Below are positions 52,260 to 58,937 of a stretch of 64,000 nucleotides of DNA, in pieces. Under the pieces are notes generated by a model. That model worked only from the letters and a program-made list of their open reading frames with translations. It did no database searches and was not told the DNA's origin. The stretch lies in contig NZ_JAAXKZ010000003.1 of NCBI RefSeq assembly GCF_012911875.1, positions 1 through 64,000 of the forward strand. The letters run 5' to 3'. This stretch comes from Pseudonocardia bannensis (GTDB taxonomy: Bacteria > Actinomycetota > Actinomycetes > Mycobacteriales > Pseudonocardiaceae). The translations under genes and the position numbers were made by a program. Every line of letters begins with the position of its first letter. The stretch's first letter is position 1.

Positions 52260-52789
52260 CCCTGATCGTGCTCGACCCGACCGACGAGCGCGCCCCCGCG
52301 CAGCGCGAGCCGCTGCCGCGCCGGGAGTCGCTGGACGGCGCGCGGGTCGGTCTGCTCGACATCTCGAAGGCCCGCGGCGACGTCTTCCTCGACCGCCTGG
52401 CCGAGTTGCTCGCCGAGCGCGGGGTCCCGGTGCGCCGCTACGCCAAGCCGACGTTCGCCAAGCCGATGCCACCGGACCTGCGCAAGGAGATCGCCGCCGA
52501 GTGCGACGTGGTGATCGAGGCCCTCGCCGATTGAGGCTCGTGCACGTCGTGCAGTGTGCACGACTTCGTCACCCTCGAGGGCCAGGACGTGCGCGCCGTG
52601 TTCGTCGCCTCGTCGGAGTTCGTCGCGGCGACCGGGGCGCAGGCCCGCGCGCTGGGCTACGCGCGCGTTCCTGCGGTGTTCGTACCGCATCCGATCCAGG
52701 ACCGAACCGACGACGAGATGCGGGCACTGGCCGAGCAGGCGCTGGACGATATCCTCGCCGCACTGACGTCCGGGCGGCCACCGCGGTGA
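52256..52789 (+). CDS. UGSC-family selenoprotein (in-frame TGA = Sec93)
   Basis: 177 residues if TGA 52532-52534 is decoded as selenocysteine. Upstream half: RVGLLDISKARGDVFLDRLA, KEIAAECDVVIEALAD; then U-G-S-C-T-S-C-S-V-H-D-F; downstream half VFVASSEFVAATGAQARAL and FVPHPIQDRTDDEMRALAEQ. Both halves are in the same frame with the same codon bias, and the Sec-Gly-Ser-Cys motif is the defining feature of the UGSC family. A perfect hairpin begins three bases after the TGA. Conventional gene callers would split this gene. Coupled to the thioredoxin-fusion gene by ATGA. The biochemical role of the family is unknown; a redox-active selenol is expected. Confidence 0.88.
52538..52563 (+). promoter_or_regulatory. 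Candidate bacterial SECIS hairpin
   Basis: TCGTGCAC (52538-52545) pairs perfectly with GTGCACGA (52556-52563) around the 10-base loop GTCGTGCAGT. It starts three bases after the TGA, and the loop lies at about +12 to +21, close to where SelB-binding loops of fdhF-type elements sit. The loop contains G-U dinucleotides. Binding by SelB is inferred. Confidence 0.7.
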
Positions 52790-52861
52790 CCTCCGGTCAC
52801 CACAGGCCGAACACCGCGGGGTTGCCCTCGTGATCGTGGCCGTGCCGGCCTGAGCCGTGCC

Positions 52862-52886
52862 GGCCTGAGCCGGGCCGGCTCAGGCC
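52862..52886. terminator. Bidirectional terminator hairpin
   Basis: 10-bp stem GGCCTGAGCC / GGCTCAGGCC with a 5-base loop, overlapping the 3' end of the ferredoxin gene. Separates the UGSC operon from the convergent dmp-type operon. Confidence 0.75.
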
Positions 52887-53260
52887 TCCCCGCGGGCGTG
52901 CGCGCGCAGCCGCTCCGCCCACGAGCGCGGTGCCGCCGGTTCGCCCACGTCGGTGAACCAGCGGCCGTCGCGCTCCAGCACCGGGTACACGCCGAGCCGG
53001 TACTGCGGGGCGGTGTCGCACGCGCCGGTCTCGACGTCGAAGCGGTACCAGTGCCACGGGCAGACGATCATCCGCCCGTCGCGGAGCCAGCCCTGCTCCA
53101 TCGGCCCGCGGTTGTGCGGGCACACGGCGTCGGTGACCCGGTAGCCGCTGTCATCGTCGGTGCGGAACACGGCGAAGCGACGGCCGTCGGGGGCGCTCAC
53201 CACCCACGAGCGAGCGTCTGCCTCCGTGTCGGCCGGGGCGTCGAGGGGGACCAGGCTCAC
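52880..53260 (-). CDS. Rieske-type [2Fe-2S] ferredoxin
   Basis: 126 residues with cluster ligands in VCPHNRGPMEQG and VCPWHWYRFD (C-x-H ... C-x2-H). Single-domain Rieske ferredoxin, the usual electron carrier for alpha-only Rieske oxygenases and the only such carrier in the window, so it may serve both Rieske-A and Rieske-B. The C-terminal 25 residues extend beyond the core fold. Last gene of the dmpE-H-I-type operon, overlapping the tautomerase by ATGA. Confidence 0.9.
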   Translation of the reverse strand: MSLVPLDAPADTEADARSWVVSAPDGRRFAVFRTDDDSGYRVTDAVCPHNRGPMEQGWLRDGRMIVCPWHWYRFDVETGACDTAPQYRLGVYPVLERDGRWFTDVGEPAAPRSWAERLRAHARGEA

Positions 53261-53460
53261 CGCCGGCCGGAGGCCCGCAGCTCCGCCAGCGTCTCACCGC
53301 CGACGAACCAGTGCTCCGGCTCGCACTCGGTCAGCACGACGCGGATCGACTCCCGCTTCGCCCCGATCGACGACTCCACCGCGTCGGTGATGGCCTGCCC
53401 CAGCGCGGCGAGCTGTTCCGGGCTGCGTCCACGCCCGATCGTGACCTGGACCAGCGGCAT
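53257..53460 (-). CDS. dmpI: 4-oxalocrotonate tautomerase
   Basis: 67 residues, MPLVQVTIGRGRSPEQLAAL with catalytic Pro2 after Met removal, Arg pair in SIRVVLTECEPEHWF. Standard single-domain 4-OT length. Ketonises 2-hydroxymuconate in the oxalocrotonate branch, directly ahead of the decarboxylase encoded upstream in the same operon. Confidence 0.92.
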   Translation of the reverse strand: MPLVQVTIGRGRSPEQLAALGQAITDAVESSIGAKRESIRVVLTECEPEHWFVGGETLAELRASGRR

Positions 53461-53527
53461 CCTCGTCCTCCTTCGTCGTCCGTGGGCGGCGACGGCGGCC
53501 CTGACCGCCGCCGCCGCTCGCGGGGTG

Positions 53528-54292
53528 TCAGCGGCAGCCGAGCTCGACGGTGCCGAGCCGGTCGATCGAGGCGACGACCACGTCGCCGGGTGCGACCGGG
53601 ACGGCCGCGGTGAGCCCGCCGGAGAGCACGACGTCCCCGGCGCGCAGGCCTTCGCCGTCGGCGGCCATGGTGCGCACCATCCAGGCGACGGCGGCGGCCG
53701 GGTGACCCAGCGACGCGGCGCCGGACGCGGTCGCCACGACCTTGCCGTTCTTCTCCAGCACCACGCCGATCAGCCGCAGGTCGATGCCGGCGGGCGGCAC
53801 GGGGTTACCCACCACGAACCGGCCCGCCGAGGTGTTGTCGGCGACGACGTCGGCCATCGTGAACCGGTAGTCGCGGTAGCGGGAGTCGAGCACCTCGATG
53901 CCGACGGCGACCCCGGACGACGCGGCGACGACGTCGGCGGCGGTGACGTGCGGCCCGGCCAGGTCGCGACCCAGGATGAAGACGATCTCCGGTTCGCAGC
54001 GCGGCTGGATGAGCTCGCCGGTGACGAGCGGTTCGCCCAGGTCGAGGGCGTTCGCCCCCGCGAGGAACCCGAACACCGGGGCGCTGACCCCGACCTGGGC
54101 CTGCTTGGCCCGCGAGGTGACGCCGAGCTTCCACCCGACCAGCGGGCCCGCGGCCGCGCGCAGCTCGCGCTGCACGGCGTAGCCGGTGGCGAGGTCGAGG
54201 TCCGCGACGTCGTCGGACAGCTGGTCGATCGCGGTCCGGTCGGCGACGGCCTTGCTCAGCCGCGCGGCGAGCTCAGCGGTGTCGACAGCCAT
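53528..54292 (-). CDS. dmpH: 4-oxalocrotonate decarboxylase
   Basis: 254 residues. FAH-like hydratase/decarboxylase fold: LVGWKLGVTSRAKQAQVGVS, QPRCEPEIVFILGRDL, EVLDSRYRDYRFTMADVVAD, GSxxxSLGHP-type GAASLGHPAAAVAWMV. The RYRDYRF...VVADN string resembles DmpH more than DmpE. The start overlaps the hydratase stop by one base; the two enzymes form a complex in known pathways. Confidence 0.85.
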   Translation of the reverse strand: MAVDTAELAARLSKAVADRTAIDQLSDDVADLDLATGYAVQRELRAAAGPLVGWKLGVTSRAKQAQVGVSAPVFGFLAGANALDLGEPLVTGELIQPRCEPEIVFILGRDLAGPHVTAADVVAASSGVAVGIEVLDSRYRDYRFTMADVVADNTSAGRFVVGNPVPPAGIDLRLIGVVLEKNGKVVATASGAASLGHPAAAVAWMVRTMAADGEGLRAGDVVLSGGLTAAVPVAPGDVVVASIDRLGTVELGCR

Positions 54293-55095
54293 CAGGAAGC
54301 CTCCTCGGTGCCCGCGGACACGCGGACCGTCACCGGGCCGAGCCGGTCGAACTCGGCGCGGAACACGTCGCCCGGAGTCATCGGCACGGCCGCGTGCAGC
54401 GCTCCGGTCATGATCAGGTGCCCGGGTTCGAGCGCGATGCCGTTCTCGCCCAGGACGTTGGCCAGCCATGCCACGACCGCCACCGGGTCGCCCAGCGCGG
54501 CCGCACCGGCGCCGGTGTCGATCAGCTCGCCGTTGCGGGTCAACGTCATGCCGATCAGCCGGGTGTCCAGGTCCGTCAGCGGCACGATCCGGCTGGACGT
54601 GGCCATCGCCCCGTTGGAGGCGAGGTCGGCCACGGTGTCGGCGAGCTTGATCCGCCAGTCGGCGATGCGCGAGTCGACGATCTCCATGCCCGCGACGGCG
54701 CCGGCGACGGCGCGACGGGCGTCGGTGACCGTGACGCCCGGCCCCTGCAGCCGCTCGCCGAGCACGAAGACGATCTCCGCCTCGATCTTGGGCTGGATGA
54801 ACCGGTCGAGCGGAACGGTGTCGCCGTCGCGGTAGACCGTGGAGGCGAGTACCGGGCCGTAGTCGGGGGAGTCGACGCCGATCATCTTCTGCATCGGCTC
54901 CGAGGTCAGGCCGACCTTGTATCCGATGATCCGGTCGCCGTCGGCGACCAGCAGCTTGACCAGTTCCTGCTGCACGGCGTAGCCGTCGGCCATGCCCAGC
55001 GACGGGTCGTCGTCGGTGAACGGCGCGATCGGCACCCGGCTCCGGCGGGCGTCGTAGAGCGCCTGCGCCTTCGCGGGCGCGTCGGTCACGGGCAT
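54292..55095 (-). CDS. dmpE: 2-keto-4-pentenoate (2-hydroxypenta-2,4-dienoate) hydratase
   Basis: 267 residues. ARRSRVPIAPFTDDDPSLGM, IGYKVGLTSEPMQKMIGVDS, IQPKIEAEIVFVLGERL, GAGAAALGDPVAVVAWLANV. This matches the MhpD/DmpE hydratase branch. First gene of the operon 55095-52880 (hydratase, decarboxylase, tautomerase, ferredoxin); promoter region carries a GTTC-N9-GAAC palindrome 72 bp upstream. Confidence 0.88.
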   Translation of the reverse strand: MPVTDAPAKAQALYDARRSRVPIAPFTDDDPSLGMADGYAVQQELVKLLVADGDRIIGYKVGLTSEPMQKMIGVDSPDYGPVLASTVYRDGDTVPLDRFIQPKIEAEIVFVLGERLQGPGVTVTDARRAVAGAVAGMEIVDSRIADWRIKLADTVADLASNGAMATSSRIVPLTDLDTRLIGMTLTRNGELIDTGAGAAALGDPVAVVAWLANVLGENGIALEPGHLIMTGALHAAVPMTPGDVFRAEFDRLGPVTVRVSAGTEEAS

Positions 55096-55166
55096 GGGTG
55101 GGTTCTCCTCGTGGTGGGGGTCGTTCGTGATCGTGTCGGGTCGGCGGCGGCGGCGTCACCACTGCT

Positions 55167-55183
55167 GTTCCGCTCGGCGGAAC
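55167..55183. promoter_or_regulatory. Palindromic operator upstream of the dmpE-type operon
   Basis: GTTCCGCTCGGCGGAAC: perfect 6-bp arms, 5-bp centre. Lies between the end of the IclR-B gene and the start of the hydratase gene. Same geometry as the sites at 40748 and 56765. Confidence 0.6.
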
Positions 55184-55204
55184 GCAGGCCGGGTGCCGGG
55201 CGGA

Positions 55205-56005
55205 TCACGCCTCCCGGCCTCGCGGAAGCGTCGCCGTGCTCTCGGGTGACCAGCCGAGCCGACGCGAGACCGCCTCGCCTGCCTCGACCAGCGCGCGGGC
55301 GTGCCGGCGACGCGGCACGGCGCCGAACCGGGCCACGGGCGCGCCGATGCTCAGCGCGGCGACGACGTCGCCGCGGATGTCCCGGATCGGGGCCGCGATC
55401 GACGCCACCCCGACCTCGCGCTCGTTGATCGCCTCCGCCCAGCCCCGGGCCCGCACGGTGACGAGCTCGTCGCGCAGCACGGCCGGGTCGGTGATCGTGT
55501 GCGGTGTGAGGCGGGTCAGGGCACCGCGGGCGAGGTAGGCCTCCCGCTCGGCGTCGGAACGGTGGGCCAGCAGCACCTTGCCCGAGCTGGTGCAGTGTGC
55601 GGGCACGCGGCGTCCGGTCTCGGTGAACAGCCGCAGTGAGTGCGCGCTCTCCAACCGGTCGACGTAGACGACCTCGTCACCGTCGAGGACACCGACCTGA
55701 GAGGACTCCCCGGTCTGCTCGCGCAGGTGGGCCAGCACCGGTCCGGCCGCGGCGTGCAGGTCCAGGTGCACCTTCACCGCCTCGCCCAGCTCGAACATGA
55801 CGATGCCGAGCCGGTAGCCGCCGGTGCGAGCGTCCTGTTCCACCAGCCCCTCGGCGACCAGTGTCGACAGCAGCCGGTGCACGTTGGACTTCCCCAGCCC
55901 GAGCCGGCGCGCGAGCTCGGAGACGCCCAGCGACTCCTCGCGGGTGAGGAACGCCTTGAGCAGCCGGGCCGCGTTGCGGACGGTGGACAGCGTCGCGTCG
56001 GTCAT
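55205..56005 (-). CDS. IclR-family transcriptional regulator (IclR-B)
   Basis: 266 residues from ATG 56005, which overlaps the stop of the upstream gene (ATGA). Winged helix VRNAARLLKAFLTREESLGV, GLGKSNVHRLLSTLVAEGLV; effector domain VGVLDGDEVVYVDRLESAHS, HCTSSGKVLLAHRSDAEREA, VGVASIAAPIRDIRGDVVAA. Close paralogue of IclR-A (same VRNAARLLK start). Flanked by GTTC-N9-GAAC sites on both sides of its transcription unit, making it the best candidate for that motif. Confidence 0.92.
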   Translation of the reverse strand: MTDATLSTVRNAARLLKAFLTREESLGVSELARRLGLGKSNVHRLLSTLVAEGLVEQDARTGGYRLGIVMFELGEAVKVHLDLHAAAGPVLAHLREQTGESSQVGVLDGDEVVYVDRLESAHSLRLFTETGRRVPAHCTSSGKVLLAHRSDAEREAYLARGALTRLTPHTITDPAVLRDELVTVRARGWAEAINEREVGVASIAAPIRDIRGDVVAALSIGAPVARFGAVPRRRHARALVEAGEAVSRRLGWSPESTATLPRGREA

Positions 56006-56748
56006 CGCGGCCGCTCCGCAGGCGGTCGCGGGGTCCAGTCCCGGCGCCCGCCGAGCGATGCGAGCAGCGCCTTGCGGACCGCGTCGGGGTCGGGATCGGG
56101 GGAGTCGGCGAGGGCGGCGACGGCCTCGTCGCGCGGCGCGATCGCCCGCGCCAGCAGCGCTTGGGCGCGGGGCAGCCCGGCCGTCGCGGCGCCGACCAGT
56201 TCGTCGACGAGCCGTTCGCGACCGCGGACCCGGCTGCGGATGGTGTCGAAGTCCCGCGCCGCCGACGAGTGCCCGCTGGCCAGCCCGGACCCGACGTGTC
56301 CGGCGTGGTGCGGCGTCAGCCCCGAGCCCGGCTGGGCGACGACGTGGTAGATCACGGTGCTCAGCCCGAGCGCGTGTTTGACCTCGCCGTATCCCGGTGC
56401 CACCGACTCGTCGATCAGGCCGAGCGCGGGCACCACGACCGGGTCGTAGAAGCGCAGCGTCCAGCTCAGCCCGGGCAGCTCGCCGGTGAGCTCGACCTCC
56501 TGGCCCCGCAGCGGGCCGAGGTCCTCGCGGGTGGCGAGCAGGTGCAGGTTGCGCACCCCCACCGCGGCGACCCGCACCGCGGCGCCGGTGGCGAGCAGCG
56601 GCATCCGGCCGCGCACCGCCGGCGGGAAGGTGTCGGCCTGCGCGACGTACGCGCGGTGCAGTGCGGTCACGTAGTTCGCGACGGCTGCGCGCATGCCCTC
56701 GGGCCCCGGCGGGCCGGACGGCTCGCGTGTGTCCTGCGGTTCGGGCAT
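56002..56748 (-). CDS. Hypothetical protein in the aromatic cluster (248 aa)
   Basis: Soluble, no signal peptide. N-terminal half AVANYVTALHRAYVAQADTF, then an alpha/beta core (MPLLATGAAVRVAAVGVRNL, LSWTLRFYDPVVVPALGLID, LGLSTVIYHVVAQPGSGLTP, HHAGHVGSGLASGHSSAARD). Several His residues in the HHAGH stretch might bind metal. C-terminal part helical. No family recognised. Co-transcribed with IclR-B and divergent from the extradiol dioxygenase, so probably part of the pathway. Confidence 0.7.
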   Translation of the reverse strand: MPEPQDTREPSGPPGPEGMRAAVANYVTALHRAYVAQADTFPPAVRGRMPLLATGAAVRVAAVGVRNLHLLATREDLGPLRGQEVELTGELPGLSWTLRFYDPVVVPALGLIDESVAPGYGEVKHALGLSTVIYHVVAQPGSGLTPHHAGHVGSGLASGHSSAARDFDTIRSRVRGRERLVDELVGAATAGLPRAQALLARAIAPRDEAVAALADSPDPDPDAVRKALLASLGGRRDWTPRPPAERPR

Positions 56749-56764
56749 CGGCGCCCTCCTGCCG

Positions 56765-56802
56765 TTCTGATATCTGGAACAGCCGCTCTTCCTTCCGGAA
56801 CG
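56765..56802. promoter_or_regulatory. Two GTTC-N9-GAAC-type sites before the extradiol operon
   Basis: GTTCTGATATCTGGAAC (56765-56781) and GCTCTTCCTTCCGGAAC (56786-56802), 21 bp apart or two helical turns. A TAGCGT box follows at about 56814. They lie between the divergent hypothetical/IclR-B unit and the dioxygenase operon. Confidence 0.55.
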
Positions 56803-56907
56803 CTAGGCGGGTTAGCGTCGCAGCGTCAAGGCGCACGTCACACCATCACCTCTTGCGCGCCCGCACCCGACACGACATCTGCCACGCGACACCGGGAGCT
56901 GATTGCC

Positions 56908-57822
56908 GTGGGGATTCTCCGGCTGGCCCACATCGACGTCCGAACACCGGACCTCGACCTCGCCACCGCCTACTACACCGAGGTCATGGGCCTGCAGACG
57001 GTGCAGCGGAGCGAGGACACCGTCTACTTCAAGTGCTGGGACGAGGAGGACCATCACTCGCTGCGCATGCGGTACCACCCGCGTACGGGCATGGACTCCT
57101 TCACCTTCCGCGTCGAGGCCGAGGACGACCTGCACGAGTTCGAGAAGAAGGTCGAGGCCTACGGCTGCCCGACGACACGGGTGTCGAAGGGCGAGGCCGT
57201 CGGCCAGGGCGAGTCGATCCGCTTCGAGGTCCCCTCCGGCCAGATCATGGAGCTGGTCTGGGACATCGAGAAGACCGGCAACATGCTCGGCAAGCGCAAC
57301 CCGTCACCGGTGCCCCCGCCGGACCTGCCCGGCATCGCCCCGCCCCGGATGGACCACATGCTGGTCAACGCCGAGGAGGTCGCCGAGTCGGCGAAGTTCT
57401 TCATCGACGTGCTCGGTATGCGGATGACCGAGCAGGTGCTCGACGGCAACGGCCACCAGCTCGGTGTCTGGCTCGCCGGCCGCACGAACTCCCCGCACGA
57501 CATCGCGATCGTCAACGGGCCGAACGGCGCGCTGCACCACTGGGCGTACTGGCTCGACGACTGGGACCACATCCGCAAGGCCGCGGACACACTCGCCTAC
57601 AACGGCGTCCAGATCGACCAGGGCCCGACCCGCCACGGGGTGACCCGGGGCAACACCATCTACTTCTTCGACCCGCTGGGCATCCGCAACGAGGTCTTCA
57701 CCGGCGGCTACTGGGTGGACCCGGACACCGAGATCATCACCTGGACCGAGGACAACTTCGGCAAGGGCCTCTTCTACTACGAGAACGTCGTCAGCCAGCG
57801 CTTCCTGCGGATGCACACGTGA
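56908..57822 (+). CDS. Catechol 2,3-dioxygenase (XylE-type extradiol), copy 1
   Basis: 304 residues from GTG 56908. Two-domain vicinal-oxygen-chelate fold. Fe(II) ligands by XylE pattern: His150 (PRMDHMLV), His211 (ALHHWAYW), Glu262 (RNEVFTGGY); second-sphere His243 (TRHG) and Tyr252 are also present. Spacing equals XylE shifted by three residues, so it should be active. Opens catechol to 2-hydroxymuconic semialdehyde, feeding the ALDH at 27693. First gene of the operon with copy 2, the phosphatase and IclR-C. Confidence 0.92.
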   Translation: MGILRLAHIDVRTPDLDLATAYYTEVMGLQTVQRSEDTVYFKCWDEEDHHSLRMRYHPRTGMDSFTFRVEAEDDLHEFEKKVEAYGCPTTRVSKGEAVGQGESIRFEVPSGQIMELVWDIEKTGNMLGKRNPSPVPPPDLPGIAPPRMDHMLVNAEEVAESAKFFIDVLGMRMTEQVLDGNGHQLGVWLAGRTNSPHDIAIVNGPNGALHHWAYWLDDWDHIRKAADTLAYNGVQIDQGPTRHGVTRGNTIYFFDPLGIRNEVFTGGYWVDPDTEIITWTEDNFGKGLFYYENVVSQRFLRMHT

Positions 57823-57952
57823 GACCTGCTTGCAGGGTCGAACCATCAGCGCTGAGACCTGCTTGCAGGGTCGAACCATCAGCGCTGAGACCTGCTTGCA
57901 GGGTCGAACCATCAGCGCTGAGACCTGCTTGCAGGGTCGAACCATCAACACT
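57821..57952. repeat. Four tandem 33-bp repeats between the dioxygenase genes
   Basis: Units start at 57821, 57854, 57887 and 57920. Each begins GAGACCTGCTTGCAGGGTCG and continues AACCATCAGCGCT; the fourth ends AACACT. Units 1-3 are identical. Each contains the inverted repeat CCTGC-TT-GCAGG. The first unit overlaps the dioxygenase stop codon. 33 bp is close to three helical turns, so protein binding in phase is possible; recent slippage duplication is the alternative. Confidence 0.9.
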
Positions 57953-57970
57953 GTGAAGGGACACCCCGTA

Positions 57971-58900
57971 ATGCCGGATCGGATCCTGCGGCTGCAACAC
58001 GTCGAGGTGCGCGTCCCCGACCTCGAGCTGTGCACCGCCTACTACACCGAGGTCCTGGGCCTCATCGAGACCGCGCGCGACGTCAAGGACGGCGTCGACC
58101 GGGTGTTCCTCAAGTGCTGGGACGAGCGCGAGCACCACTCGGTCATCCTGCGCGAGGCCCCCACCTACGGCCTGGACCACATGTCGTTCAAAGTCGCCGC
58201 GGCCACCGACCTCGACTACTTCACCGACAAGCTCGAGGCCGCCGGGGTCGCGGTCAAGCGCTACGCCGCCCGTGAGCTGGGCCCGGGCTGGGGCGAGGCG
58301 ATCCGTTTCGACTCGCCGTCCGGTCACCTCGTCGAGCTGGTTCACGGCATGGAGCGGGTCGGCAACATGCTGCCGATGACCAACCCGCCGCCCCGTCCGC
58401 AGGACCTGGTCGGCATCGCGCCGCCCCGGCTGGACCACGTGTTCGTGATGGCCGAGGACGTCGAGGAGTTCACCCGGTTCTTCACCGAGCTCCTGGAGTT
58501 CCGGCTCACCGAGCAGATCCTGGCCAACGACGGCCACCAGCTCGCGACGTTCCTCGAGCACAGCCACACCCCGCACGACATCGCCGTCATCACCGGCCCG
58601 AACGGCGGGCTGCACCACTTCGCGTTCTGGATGGACGACTGGAACGGTATCCGGGACGCGGCCGACACGCTGGCCTACCACGGCGTGACGATCGACGTCG
58701 CGCCCACCCGGCACGGCGTCACCCGCGGCTACACGACCTACTTCTTCGACCCGGTCGGCAACCGCAACGAGCTGTTCACCGGCGGGTACTGGGTGGACCC
58801 GGACTTCGAGCCGATTACCTGGACCGAGGAGGAGATGGGACGCGCCATCTTCTACTACCACCGCCAGGTCAACGAGCGTTTCTTCACGGTGCACTCGTGA
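57971..58900 (+). CDS. Catechol 2,3-dioxygenase (XylE-type extradiol), copy 2
   Basis: 309 residues from ATG 57971. Fe(II) ligands His156 (PRLDHVFV), His216 (GLHHFAFW) and Glu267 (NRNELFTGGY); His248 and the TTYFFD tyrosine are kept. The frame is also open back through the 33-bp repeats, which would add an 11-residue repeat; AAGGG before the ATG favours the short form. Roughly half identical to copy 1, so an old duplication, probably with different ring-substituent preference. Confidence 0.92.
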   Translation: MPDRILRLQHVEVRVPDLELCTAYYTEVLGLIETARDVKDGVDRVFLKCWDEREHHSVILREAPTYGLDHMSFKVAAATDLDYFTDKLEAAGVAVKRYAARELGPGWGEAIRFDSPSGHLVELVHGMERVGNMLPMTNPPPRPQDLVGIAPPRLDHVFVMAEDVEEFTRFFTELLEFRLTEQILANDGHQLATFLEHSHTPHDIAVITGPNGGLHHFAFWMDDWNGIRDAADTLAYHGVTIDVAPTRHGVTRGYTTYFFDPVGNRNELFTGGYWVDPDFEPITWTEEEMGRAIFYYHRQVNERFFTVHS

Positions 58901-58937
58901 GCCCCGCCGACGTCCTTCTTCCCGCGGAGGCGCAGTC

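Noticed and set aside
52501-52534. TGA 52532-52534 as a genuine stop of a 92-residue protein
   Set aside because: The same frame continues with GSC and a well-biased, family-like C-terminal half, and a hairpin follows the TGA; selenocysteine decoding explains everything better.
57821-57952. 33-bp repeats as a small CRISPR array
   Set aside because: Units are directly adjacent without spacers and no cas genes are present.
57830-57970. Longer dioxygenase-2 start reading through the repeats
   Set aside because: Adds 47 repetitive residues not expected in the family; ATG 57971 has an upstream AAGGG and matches copy 1 in length.
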